Assembly (NCBI RefSeq): GCF_014268595.2
Contig: NZ_CP077091.1
Location: 2,936,501-3,000,500 of the forward strand
From: Pseudomonas hamedanensis
GTDB taxonomy: Bacteria > Pseudomonadota > Gammaproteobacteria > Pseudomonadales > Pseudomonadaceae
Direction of reading: 5' to 3'
Length of the DNA: 64,000 nucleotides
Below the pieces are notes generated by a model, which had not been told where the DNA came from, made no database searches, and saw only the letters and a program-made list of their open reading frames with translations. Numbering within the stretch: position 1 is the stretch's first letter; each line of letters opens with the position of its first letter. Of this stretch, positions 54,708 to 62,838 are shown piece by piece. The position numbers were made by a program, and so were the translations under genes.

Positions 54708-55427
54708 GCGTCTTCCCCGGTGAGTGACAGAAGGCCCCACCCTACTGCCGGGATGTCAGGTCGATAAGCGCACCAAGGAGGTATTCGCGCTGTCGCTCGA
54801 AAGGATGAATGCCCTGCCGAGGCGCGCCATTGCGCCGTCCATGGATCGGCTGGATGAACAATCATCAGTCAGGTCCATGGTGCGGTCCGGGGCCGGCGGA
54901 CTGTTGCATGCCCCGTAACAGTGCATGTCCGGAATCGGTATTTTTCCTACAGGATTGAGACCGTATTCTGAAGGCGCTTTCACGGGTAAGCCGCAAAGCA
55001 CGAAGCGCTGGCCTTTGCGTAACTCAAGCCGCCGCTGACAGGTTTCAGATGAATCGATGATTTCGCTTTGTCGCCCGCTGTTCACTGACGTTGATTTGTA
55101 GCTCCTTGATCCAACGTCTTACTTTGGCCGCTGCGTTTGCAGCGGCCTTTTTTATGCCTGTTGAAAATATCGAAACTCTGGTCCTACAACGTTTCCGAGA
55201 CCACTATCAGATATTTCTCTTCTTGCCGAGGAACAATTAGCTCGCTGTTAAAAAACAGCGAAAGCACCTTCAAACCAACTCCCTCTTACTGACAACTTTC
55301 TCGGATTCGTTACCTGCGGATCTGTTGTAACTTGAAACGCATCAACTATTCGCTGATGACGCTTATAAACCAGCAATGGATCATCGCGTTCTGCGCACCT
55401 GTCACGCACATTCAAAAGGATATGAAT
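54708..55427. other. 720-bp stretch without a supported gene
   Basis: It must contain the promoters of the DUF1302 operon and of the bacteriocin. Frames of 64 codons (54724-54918, plus) and 109 codons (54756-55085, minus) lack ribosome sites or family features. A plus-strand terminator is present at 55126-55153, and a short hairpin CTGTTAAAAAACAG at 55245-55258. Confidence 0.6.
55126..55153 (+). terminator. Plus-strand terminator without an assigned gene
   Basis: Perfect stem GGCCGCTGC-GTTT-GCAGCGGCC followed by T6. No plus-strand gene ends before it, so it may close a small untranslated RNA or protect the bacteriocin promoter. Confidence 0.8.
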
Positions 55428-57695
55428 ATGCAAAAGCCTCCGCCGTGGGAACTAACTGAACCTGTTCACACGACAGCTATCGCACCGGACCACATTAATC
55501 CCGCGAGGCCTTCAATAGGCAGCCATCGTTACAACGGCACTTTTAGTACGACTCGCAACTCCGCGCGTTATCAACCGATCCTGCAAAGTCACATCGGCAT
55601 TCTGGAAAGAGAGTTCCAGACCAGTACCACCCAGATCCCCCAGACCCTTGAAGCGCAATTAGCCGCAACACGCCAGGAAGAGTCGACTCATCCACTACCA
55701 CCGGCGGCCGCGATAATCCGTGAGCTTGGCGTGCGCAACAAACTTATCCAGCGTAAAAGCGCGGAACTGCAACATCAGACCCACCTGTCCCACGGTTTTT
55801 ATGGAAGCGACCCCACCAATAAAAGCGCCGATCAATTTCTTTCCCGCGCACAGGTTGTTGATAAAACCCTAAGACCCGACGGGCCGGGCATGACGCTGTG
55901 GAAACAATCCTACCGCGCAGCCCTGCAAGCAAAACTGCTGACCCGGCAACTGGCGCTTTTGCACGAGCAGCAAGTCAACGTGCACAACTGGCTGGCTGCC
56001 GTGCAAGCCAACGACCATGCCCAGGCCGCTGCGGCAGAAGCCGCGCGCCAGGCTGCCGAGCAAGCGCGAATCGCCGCCGAGCAGCAACGCCAGAGAGACA
56101 TCGCCGAAGCTGCACGTCGTCAGCGGGAACAAGCAGAAATTCGCGCGCGGGAGCAGGCTCGGCTGGCTGCACTCGCTGAGCAACAGCGCGTGGCAGCCGA
56201 GCAAGCGCGCATAGCCGCTGAACAGAAACGCCTGAGAGACCTCGTCGAAGCTGCACGCCTTGAGCAGGAACAGACAGAAATCCGTGCACGTGAGCAGGTA
56301 CGGCTGGCTGCACTGGCGGAGCAACGGCGCCTGGCTGCCGAGCAGGCGCGTGCCGCTGCCGAAACGGCACGAATCAATGCCGAAGCTGAAGCTCAGGAAA
56401 AAGTACGAACAGCTGCCTTGAAAGCAGCGCAGGCAGAAGCCGAGGCCCGGGCTGCAGCTGCAGAACAGAGTCGTCTTCAGGCTGAAATGGAACAGCGCAT
56501 CGACGCGACTCAACAGCAAAGCCTTCATCCCGCCGAAATGCAACAGGTGTACCCGGCATCAGGACCAGTGGCTTCCACCGCTCCGGCGTTCTCCTTCGCC
56601 TCAACCGCCATTCGCCTCAGTCCAGCAACGTCCTCCGCCATTCTCACCGCAATGCGCACGGCGTTAATGACTGTCACCGCGACGGGAGCCGCACTGTTCG
56701 GCAGTCCGGTGCTGATTGGCTTCGCGGCCGTGCTGATGCCATCACGCCTGGGCAATGGCGAGCGGTTTGCCGTGAGCGTGCCATTTTCCGAACTGTCATC
56801 GGAGTCTGCGCAAACACTGCGCGAAATAGCCGATCGCCAAGGCGCACTGGAGATGGCCGTGGGCCTGGGCGTAAGGCCAAGCGGTATTGGCGCGGAAGTA
56901 TTCGTGGCCTCGACCGACAACTTTCATATTCGCTCAAGTGTGCTGGTCCTGAACGCGGCTTACGACTTGCTCAACGACGTGTATGAACTCGCGCTGCCGC
57001 ATTCGCCGACGGACTTTCTGACCTGGACACCGGCCACCTCGCCGGGGGACAGCTCGACCGAGTCACCCATGGTCGACACCGACTCTCCTGCCTATTCAGG
57101 TGCTCCGATTGTCCCACTTGAAGGCCGGCTGGATCTGAATCCGATTCTGGTTGAAGGCTGGGAAAGATTCATCATCGTGTTTCCCGATGACTCGGGGATT
57201 GCGCCGTTGTATGTGGTGTTCAGCGACCCTTACGAAGGAGCAACGGTTAAAGGCAAATACAGCGGGCGCGGCTTCAATCCCGAGCAAGCTGGAGGGCCGA
57301 TCCTCGATTTGGATTGGCATACGGCGACGATCACTCGATCCGGCATCGACGCTGTGAAATTACATATCGCCAGGCTTGACCAATCAGATGCCAACGAAAT
57401 CATGATTCAACGTCTGGAAAGAATTTTGAGCGGAGACCGGGAACTCACCGATACGGATTTACGCTATTACACTCATGAGATTCGCGAGTTGGAAAGATTT
57501 CGGGCGATGCAACTTACGGATGACTTCAAACCTGATAGCGGATCTCCGGTGTGGAACAATGCCCACGCTGCGACTTTGGAGGACTACAAACTGGGCAGCG
57601 ACGAGCATGTCTTGTACTCACCGGACGCGGTTCGGGCAGGAAACAGCCAAACCGCCCGGATATATGAACAACTGGTTAAAGGAACAAAGCAATGA
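55428..57695 (+). CDS. S-type-pyocin-like bacteriocin
   Basis: A 755-residue protein. Residues 1 to about 170 are Pro-rich without recognisable motif; about 205 to 375 form a long Ala/Glu/Arg coiled coil with 47-residue tandem repeats; about 390 to 560 is the hydrophobic/beta pyocin-S translocation domain (ALMTVTATGAALFGSPVLIG, AVSVPFSELSSESAQTLREI); the end is a tip with TDLRYYTHEIRELERFRAMQ and WNNAHAATLEDYKLGSD, a pattern I know from Pseudomonas bacteriocins without a settled activity. ATG 55428 has AAAGGA 7 nt upstream. The stop overlaps the first immunity gene by ATGA. No LexA box or P-box was found. Confidence 0.85.
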   Translation: MQKPPPWELTEPVHTTAIAPDHINPARPSIGSHRYNGTFSTTRNSARYQPILQSHIGILEREFQTSTTQIPQTLEAQLAATRQEESTHPLPPAAAIIRELGVRNKLIQRKSAELQHQTHLSHGFYGSDPTNKSADQFLSRAQVVDKTLRPDGPGMTLWKQSYRAALQAKLLTRQLALLHEQQVNVHNWLAAVQANDHAQAAAAEAARQAAEQARIAAEQQRQRDIAEAARRQREQAEIRAREQARLAALAEQQRVAAEQARIAAEQKRLRDLVEAARLEQEQTEIRAREQVRLAALAEQRRLAAEQARAAAETARINAEAEAQEKVRTAALKAAQAEAEARAAAAEQSRLQAEMEQRIDATQQQSLHPAEMQQVYPASGPVASTAPAFSFASTAIRLSPATSSAILTAMRTALMTVTATGAALFGSPVLIGFAAVLMPSRLGNGERFAVSVPFSELSSESAQTLREIADRQGALEMAVGLGVRPSGIGAEVFVASTDNFHIRSSVLVLNAAYDLLNDVYELALPHSPTDFLTWTPATSPGDSSTESPMVDTDSPAYSGAPIVPLEGRLDLNPILVEGWERFIIVFPDDSGIAPLYVVFSDPYEGATVKGKYSGRGFNPEQAGGPILDLDWHTATITRSGIDAVKLHIARLDQSDANEIMIQRLERILSGDRELTDTDLRYYTHEIRELERFRAMQLTDDFKPDSGSPVWNNAHAATLEDYKLGSDEHVLYSPDAVRAGNSQTARIYEQLVKGTKQ
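56052..56333 (+). repeat. 141-bp tandem repeat in the bacteriocin coiled coil
   Basis: Two units start with the codons for AAEQARIAAEQ at 56052 and 56193, and a third, truncated, at 56334. Each full unit is 47 residues and ends ARLAALAEQ-type. Units differ at about ten positions. Confidence 0.85.
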
Positions 57696-57961
57696 GCCGG
57701 ATCGAGAAGATTATAAAGAACGAACCTGTGGTGGACGTTTTGACAGCCTTCGGAATCGGACTGGCGTATCCGTCGCTGGATAGAATGATTGGTCGCTATA
57801 AATTCGAGCTTATTGCCAACGGTGAACTTCTGAAAATCTACACGCAGCTTTTCGAAGACGGAGTGCTCGCTAATGGAGACGGTCCCGTTCCGATTAAAGG
57901 CCCCAACTGGAAAGCTCCAAAATTTTTAACTGAAGATAAATATTCAGAAAAAGGTAATTGA
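57692..57961 (+). CDS. Putative bacteriocin immunity protein, copy 1
   Basis: An 89-residue cytoplasmic protein starting inside the bacteriocin stop (ATGA), the usual layout of a cognate immunity gene. Features shared with two downstream paralogues are the N-terminal IEKIIKNEPVVDVLTAF, LDRMIGRYKFE and the end KGPNWKAPKFLTEDKY. I recognise no named family. It is the most likely inhibitor of the current toxin tip. Confidence 0.75.
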   Translation: MSRIEKIIKNEPVVDVLTAFGIGLAYPSLDRMIGRYKFELIANGELLKIYTQLFEDGVLANGDGPVPIKGPNWKAPKFLTEDKYSEKGN

Positions 57962-58034
57962 CCATCAAGCCGGCAATTAAAGCAATGAATACTCAAGATC
58001 AACGAGAGCATGCAACTGCCTGAGGACTTGGCCG

Positions 58035-58292
58035 ATGACCACTATCGAGAAAATCGTAAAGAATGAGTCAGTGGAAGATGTACTGACCGTGTTCGCACTC
58101 GGCTCCGCCATCCCGTCTTTGGACAGAATGTTTGGGCGTTATAGATACGAAGTTATTGCGAGCGGTGAGCTGCTAAAAACCTATGCGCGTCTTTTCGAAC
58201 AAGGCGTGTTAGCTAATGGCAACGGGCCGATTGCCGTCAAAGGACCTAACTGGCGAGCACCAAAGTTCATGACTGACAAAACGTACTCCTAG
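58035..58292 (+). CDS. Putative immunity protein, copy 2
   Basis: An 85-residue paralogue of copy 1, with about two thirds of positions alike (IEKIVKNESVEDVLTVFALG, SLDRMFGRYRYEVIASGELLK, KGPNWRAPKFMTDKTYS). It lies 73 bp after copy 1. The gap has a short stretch (CAACTGCCTGAGGACTTGGC) that could be a decayed toxin end, but the match is weak. It may protect against a related toxin. Confidence 0.7.
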   Translation: MTTIEKIVKNESVEDVLTVFALGSAIPSLDRMFGRYRYEVIASGELLKTYARLFEQGVLANGNGPIAVKGPNWRAPKFMTDKTYS

Positions 58293-58302
58293 ACAGCGAT
58301 AT

Positions 58303-58439
58303 CGGCCACCACGTCCAAGCTTGGTGGTCTCCACCCCGGTCGGGCAGCGATGAAGTTGTGTTGCGATGTCGGACGCGGCTCGGGCAGGAGCCAACAGAAC
58401 CGAAGATATCAACATCTGCTTAGAGGAACAAACCAATGA
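58303..58439 (+). pseudogene. Decayed copy of the bacteriocin 3' end
   Basis: From GGGCAGCGATGAAG (58342) to CAATGA (58439) the DNA aligns with the last 100 bp of the toxin gene (GGGCAGCGACGAGC at 57593 to CAATGA at 57695), with CGGACGCGG.TCGGGCAGGA in both. A weaker match continues leftwards to about 58303 (CCACG..CTTGGTGG against CCCACG..CTTTGGAGG). It has frameshifts and a stop, so only a fragment of the NNAHAATLEDYKLGSDE-type tip remains. It abuts copy 3 exactly as the toxin abuts copy 1. Confidence 0.75.
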
Positions 58440-58693
58440 ACCGGATCGAGCAAATCGTAAAGAACGAACCGATTGCGGACGTCATTTCACTTTTTGCACT
58501 GTGTTTCCACACCATGCGCATCGATCAAATGTATGCGCAATATTGCCAGGACACTATTACCCATCGTGTATTTATAGACACATACCAGTCGTTGTTCAGA
58601 AAAGGCGTCTTGTCCTACGATGAAAATGGAAAAACCATCAAAGGTCCTAATTGGACACCGCCGGCGTTCATGACGGATAAACGCTACGACTAA
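58436..58693 (+). CDS. Putative immunity protein, copy 3 (orphan)
   Basis: An 85-residue, more distant paralogue: IEQIVKNEPIADVISLFALC, then a divergent middle (FHTMRIDQMYAQYCQDTITH) and the common end KGPNWTPPAFMTDKRYD. GAGGAAC precedes the ATG. Its ATG overlaps the vestigial toxin stop (ATGA). The divergent middle suggests specificity for a different tip. Confidence 0.7.
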   Translation: MNRIEQIVKNEPIADVISLFALCFHTMRIDQMYAQYCQDTITHRVFIDTYQSLFRKGVLSYDENGKTIKGPNWTPPAFMTDKRYD

Positions 58694-58704
58694 AACAGAA
58701 AAAT

Positions 58705-58735
58705 CCACCCGACTATCACTTCATTAGCCGGGTGG
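58705..58735 (+). terminator. Terminator of the bacteriocin-immunity operon
   Basis: Arms CCACCCG / CGGGTGG around an 17-nt loop, then TTTG, 11 bp after the last immunity gene. The stem is short, so this is a moderate call. Confidence 0.55.
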
Positions 58736-58744
58736 TTTGAGTAC

Positions 58745-59656
58745 CTAGAGCGAATACTTCTGCAAATTCGCCATCATTTCCTTCAACGCCTCAATATTGT
58801 CCTGCGGATGCGCCGCACCTTCGAAGTCGCAAATCTGCTGCCAGTGCGCTGCCACATCTTCCGGTGAAAACCCCTCGCGCGGATCGAGCCCGGCGCCGAG
58901 GCTGCGCTCCCAGCGCACTTTGCCCATCCACCCCCCGCCGACTTCGAACAACCCGGACGTCTCCTGACATTGCTCACTCGCCAGATAAACTACTAGCGGA
59001 CTGACCAGTTCCGGCTTCAGTTGCTCGAACACTTGCGGCGGGATCAGGCCTTCGGTCATGCGCGTGCCGCCCGTTGGGGCAATGGCGTTGACGAGGATGT
59101 TGTTCTTGCGACCTTCAATTGCCAATGTGCGCGTCAAACCGTACAGCCCGAGCTTCGCCATGCCGTAGTTGGACTGACCGAAGTTGCCGTAGATGCCCGA
59201 AGTTGATGCAGTGAAAATCACCCGACCGTAGTTTTGCTCGCGCAAATGCGGCCAGGCGGCACGGGTGACTTTGTAGGCACCTTCGACGTGGACGCGATAG
59301 ACCAGATCCCAATCAGCGTCATCCATCTTGTGAAACGATTTGTCGCGCAGGATCCCGGCGTTGTTGACCACCACGTCGACGCGGCCGAACGCATCGAGAG
59401 CGTTTTGCACCAGTTTGTCGCCGTCGGTGACCGAGTCGTGGTTGGCTTCGGCAGTGCCTCCCGCGGCGCGAATTTCGGCGACAACGCGGTCGGCAGCAGA
59501 CGCGTTGGCGCCTTCGCCCTGAGTCGAGCCACCGAGGTCATTGACCAGCACCCGGGCGCCCTGTTTTGCGAACAACAACGCGTGAGCACGTCCGAGTCCG
59601 CCACCGGCTCCGGTGACAATCACGACTTTATCTTCGAAACGCACAGGCTCGTTCAT
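58745..59656 (-). CDS. SDR oxidoreductase of the multifunctional 3-hydroxyacyl-CoA type
   Basis: A 303-residue SDR resembling the dehydrogenase part of peroxisomal multifunctional enzyme type 2 (HSD17B4). Motifs: TGAGGGLGRAHALLFAKQGA, VNDLGGSTQGEG, VNNAGILRDKSFHKM and the active site YGMAK. The C-terminal 50 residues (GGWMGKVRWERSLGAGLDP) are also typical of that subgroup. Substrates are likely 3-hydroxyacyl-CoA or hydroxysteroid-like. It lies 153 bp after a hydrolase gene on the same strand. Confidence 0.9.
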   Translation of the reverse strand: MNEPVRFEDKVVIVTGAGGGLGRAHALLFAKQGARVLVNDLGGSTQGEGANASAADRVVAEIRAAGGTAEANHDSVTDGDKLVQNALDAFGRVDVVVNNAGILRDKSFHKMDDADWDLVYRVHVEGAYKVTRAAWPHLREQNYGRVIFTASTSGIYGNFGQSNYGMAKLGLYGLTRTLAIEGRKNNILVNAIAPTGGTRMTEGLIPPQVFEQLKPELVSPLVVYLASEQCQETSGLFEVGGGWMGKVRWERSLGAGLDPREGFSPEDVAAHWQQICDFEGAAHPQDNIEALKEMMANLQKYSL

Positions 59657-59809
59657 CGCGGCAACTCCAGCTGGCCAAGGGATAATGATCCCGAGTGTCA
59701 GGCACCGCGCTTTGGGTCACAACGAATACGACTGAGGCTGAATGGTGCGCGATAAGGCAGGGGGATGATCCAGGGTCCGAGGGCTGGGAGGAAAGTCCTC
59801 CCGGCGTCA

Positions 59810-60712
59810 TCACGAACAGGCGACTTTGCGCGGTGGCAATACAAGATGGGTGCGAAACGCCAGATAGTGCTCGAGTACCTGCACCGGCGCTTCGATCTGC
59901 GGATAGTGGCCAATGCCCGGTAACACTACCGTGTCCGCGTCAGGGATCAGCTCGCGATAACGCTCCACCATGTGCACACCGGAGATCGGGTCGACCGCAC
60001 CATCGACCACGCGCAGGGGAACATCCCCGCGCTGCATGGCGGCCACCCAACGCTCGCGCTGGACCCGGCGTTCGGGGATATAGGTAATCAGTTTGTGCAT
60101 GATGCGTGGCCCGCGGTTGCTGTCGACCAGACTCCAGAAATCGTCCAGTTCGCTTTCGCTCGGCTGGGTCTGCGGGCCGAATATTCGCTGAAAACCTTTG
60201 ACCAAGGCCTCGCGACTGAACGCGCGGCCCAGTAGCCAGCCCAGCGGGCTTAGCAGCAGTTTTTGCATCAACAATGGGCGATGGGTTTCCGGAAACAGAC
60301 CGCCATTGAGAAACACGCAACTGGCGACGACGATTCGCGCCTCGTAGTGCCGCGCGAGCAGTTCCTGCGCGACGCTGTCACCGTAGTCATGGGCAAGGAC
60401 ATGCACCGGTTGCTCGACCTGCAAATGGCTGAGTAATGCCTGCTGCAGATCGGCCTGTTCCAGCAGGCTGTAGCGGTGATTGAGCGGCTTGGCCGAATCA
60501 CCGAAACCGAGCATGTCGCAGGCGATCACCCGATAGCGCTGGGCCAGCGGTTGCCACAGGTAGTGCCAATCCCAACTGGCAGTCGGAAAGCCATGGATCA
60601 GCAGCAGCGGCTCGCCCTGCCCGGCCACCCAGTAACGGATCGTCTGGCCCTGAAAGACAAACGTCCGGCTGCGTTTACGCCAGACACACAGAGGAATCTC
60701 GGCAAGAGGCAT
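59810..60712 (-). CDS. Alpha/beta hydrolase with an aspartate nucleophile
   Basis: A 300-residue alpha/beta hydrolase. The oxyanion motif is IHGFPTASWDWHYL; the nucleophile elbow reads LAHDYGDSVAQ, so the nucleophile is Asp, as in epoxide hydrolases and haloalkane dehalogenases, not Ser. The catalytic His is in GIGHYPQIEAP near residue 280. The start shares one base with the preceding aldolase stop, so the two are coupled. The exact substrate is not known. Confidence 0.88.
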   Translation of the reverse strand: MPLAEIPLCVWRKRSRTFVFQGQTIRYWVAGQGEPLLLIHGFPTASWDWHYLWQPLAQRYRVIACDMLGFGDSAKPLNHRYSLLEQADLQQALLSHLQVEQPVHVLAHDYGDSVAQELLARHYEARIVVASCVFLNGGLFPETHRPLLMQKLLLSPLGWLLGRAFSREALVKGFQRIFGPQTQPSESELDDFWSLVDSNRGPRIMHKLITYIPERRVQRERWVAAMQRGDVPLRVVDGAVDPISGVHMVERYRELIPDADTVVLPGIGHYPQIEAPVQVLEHYLAFRTHLVLPPRKVACS

Positions 60713-61503
60713 CAGAGTTTATATCCGGGGTCTTGTTTATCCAGTTTGCGCAGCAGCGCCGGCCAGGCCAGCGCGCCGCCCATGCCTTGAGCGCTTTTGG
60801 TCACGCCGGCAATCATCGCCTTGGCGCCCGCGAGGATCTGCGGTTCGATGGCAATCAGCTGCGCACCGCCGGTCTGCGCCATGACCTGAATGTCGCAGGC
60901 GCGCTGAAAGGTGAACATCATCAGGAAAGTGTCGGCGATGGTGCCGCCACAGGTCAGCAGACCGTGGTTGTGCAGCATCAGAAAATTGTTATCGCCAAGA
61001 TCAGCTTGCAGCCGCGCCTTCTCTTCATGGTTCAGCGCCACTCCTTCGTAGGCGTGGTAGGCCAGGCTCGACAGCACGAACAATGATTGCTGGCTGATCG
61101 GCAATACGCCCTGCTGTTGCGCCGACACCGCGACACCGGACGCGGTATGGGTATGCAAGACACAGACGACGTCGTGCCGAACCTCATGTACCGCACTGTG
61201 GATGGTGTAGCCGGCGGGGTTGATTTCGTAGGGGCTGGCCATGAGTTTATTGCCGGCCTGGTCGACTTTCACCAGGCTTGAGGCGGTGATCTCATGGAAC
61301 ATCAGACCGAACGGATTGATCAGGAAATCTTCGGTGCCCGGCACCTTGGCGGATATGTGCGTGAAGATCAGGTCGTCCCAGCCATGCAGGGCGACCAGCC
61401 GATAACAGGCGGCGAGATCAACACGGGTCTGCCACTCAGCAGCACTGACCTGGTCTTTGACGTCAAGGGACGACGGGACGGGGGCTACGCTCACTGTGTG
61501 CAC
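60712..61503 (-). CDS. Class II aldolase/adducin family protein
   Basis: A 263-residue protein with the metal-binding histidines of class II aldolases in VLHTHTASGVAV and MLHNHGLLTCGG, and the segment LVALHGWDDLIFTHISAKVP. Members cleave or epimerise small sugars or act on other ketol substrates; this adducin-like subgroup has no fixed substrate. First gene of a minus-strand group with the hydrolase and the SDR. Confidence 0.88.
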   Translation of the reverse strand: MHTVSVAPVPSSLDVKDQVSAAEWQTRVDLAACYRLVALHGWDDLIFTHISAKVPGTEDFLINPFGLMFHEITASSLVKVDQAGNKLMASPYEINPAGYTIHSAVHEVRHDVVCVLHTHTASGVAVSAQQQGVLPISQQSLFVLSSLAYHAYEGVALNHEEKARLQADLGDNNFLMLHNHGLLTCGGTIADTFLMMFTFQRACDIQVMAQTGGAQLIAIEPQILAGAKAMIAGVTKSAQGMGGALAWPALLRKLDKQDPGYKL

Positions 61504-61611
61504 CTCTGCGTTCTTCTTGTTCTGCTGGTGTCAGCAGTCTAGTCAGACGCAGGCCATCGCGTAGTTGCATTCGCAGCCAGCTTGATGACTGAACGAGTCA
61601 GCGGTGCAAAC

Positions 61612-61644
61612 CGCTGGCGTCCTGTCAAAGCACCGACGCCAGCG
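61612..61644. other. Inverted repeat in the gap before the aldolase gene
   Basis: CGCTGGCGTC and GACGCCAGCG, perfect over 10 bp, 13-nt loop, no T-run. It lies 54 bp past the flavodoxin stop on the minus strand and about 110 bp upstream of the aldolase start, so it may end the flavodoxin message or be an operator. Confidence 0.4.
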
Positions 61645-61698
61645 AATCTGCAGAAACCCGAGTGAGCCGGCGCTTTTGACGCCTGGTAAATACCGCGG

Positions 61699-62154
61699 TC
61701 AGCCCTTGAGTGTGTCGATCAGTTTTGCCAGCCAAGGCTCGGCATCGGTCTCCGGGGTAACACTTTCACTGGCGTCGATGCGCAGCATTTCCTGCACTTC
61801 GCGCACTCCCAGTTCAGCGAACAGTTCACGTATCTGCTCGCCACCGCCACAGAAGGTGTCGCCATAACTGGCATCACCGAGGGCAATCACCGCCCCCGGC
61901 AAGCCGCGCCATGCAGCGGGCAATTGACCGCGGATAGCCGAATACAAGGGTTGCAGGTTGTCTGGCAGCTCGCCCATGCCTGTGGTCGAGGTCACAGCGA
62001 GGAAAGCTTCAGGGCCGAACGCGTCAATATCGGCCAGCGTGGCGCGCGAATTGTAGAAGGCTTCAAAGCCAGCGGCTTTCAGCAGGTTCTGGGCGTGGCG
62101 AGCGACTTCTTCGGCGGTGCCGTAGACCGAACCGGAGAGGATGGCGACTTTCAT
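61699..62154 (-). CDS. MioC-like flavodoxin
   Basis: A 151-residue FMN-binding flavodoxin: phosphate loop SGSVYGTAEEVARHAQ, second FMN loop STTGMGELPDN and GDASYGDTFCGGG. It would carry electrons in the cytoplasm. The family start MKVAILSGSVYG sets 62154; the frame upstream to 62295 is not part of it. AGGATC precedes the ATG. Divergent from the LOV gene. Confidence 0.9.
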   Translation of the reverse strand: MKVAILSGSVYGTAEEVARHAQNLLKAAGFEAFYNSRATLADIDAFGPEAFLAVTSTTGMGELPDNLQPLYSAIRGQLPAAWRGLPGAVIALGDASYGDTFCGGGEQIRELFAELGVREVQEMLRIDASESVTPETDAEPWLAKLIDTLKG

Positions 62155-62307
62155 CAATCTGATCCTGAAACTGAAAAAAAGAGCGCCGATAGTAACAGTC
62201 CGACGCGCTGCGCTGCGATCGAATCTCAACAAGCGACGATAGCCAGTAGACAGCACCGAAGGTTCTTCTAGAATGCAGCCGACAATAACTCGCAAAGGGC
62301 TTCACGG

Positions 62308-62784
62308 ATGATTAATGCCAGCTTGCTGCAAATGGTAATAAACGCATCGAACGACGGGATCGTGGTGGCGGAAAAGGAAGGCGAACAGGACAACATTCTG
62401 ATTTACGTCAATCCGGCGTTCGAGCGTCTGACCGGCTACACCAGCGAAGAAATCCTTTATCAGGACTGCCGGTTTCTACAGGCTGGAGACCGTGATCAGG
62501 ACAATCTGAGCTTGATCCGCGACACCTTGCGCGAGGGAGGCGCATGTCGGGAAATCCTGCGTAACTACCGGAAGGATGGCACGCCGTTCTGGAACGAGCT
62601 GTCGCTTTCGACGGTAAAAAACGCTGACGACAGGCAGACTTATTTTGTCGGTGTGCAAAAGGATGTAACGGTTCAGGTCAAGGCTCAGCAACGAGTGGCT
62701 CAGCTCGAAGCCCAGGTCGCGGCTCTGGAAGCCGAACTGGCAGCGGTCAAAGCGACGAACGGCGCAAACAAAACCGCGAACTAA
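62308..62784 (+). CDS. Short LOV-domain blue-light photoreceptor
   Basis: A 158-residue protein made of one LOV/PAS domain and a C-terminal coiled coil (QRVAQLEAQVAALEAELAAV). The flavin-reactive cysteine is Cys54 in YQDCRFLQ, as in the P. putida short LOV proteins (MINAxLLQ.. start, NDGIVVAEKEG, NYRKDGTPFWNELS). No effector domain is attached, so it must act through partner proteins. The nearest candidate is the LitR/CarH-like regulator about 660 bp away on the opposite strand. Confidence 0.93.
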   Translation: MINASLLQMVINASNDGIVVAEKEGEQDNILIYVNPAFERLTGYTSEEILYQDCRFLQAGDRDQDNLSLIRDTLREGGACREILRNYRKDGTPFWNELSLSTVKNADDRQTYFVGVQKDVTVQVKAQQRVAQLEAQVAALEAELAAVKATNGANKTAN

Positions 62785-62838
62785 CGGTCATTAACTACAA
62801 TCACCAATGACTTTGTAATTATACCTTTCGAGCACGCC

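Noticed and set aside
54756..55085. 109-codon minus-strand frame before the bacteriocin
   Set aside because: It starts at GTG without a ribosome site, shows no domain or signal features, and the only terminator nearby faces the other strand.
55245..55258. LexA-box-like CTGTTAAAAAACAG upstream of the bacteriocin
   Set aside because: The spacing between CTGT and ACAG is 6, not 8; it is a simple hairpin. SOS control of the bacteriocin is therefore not supported.
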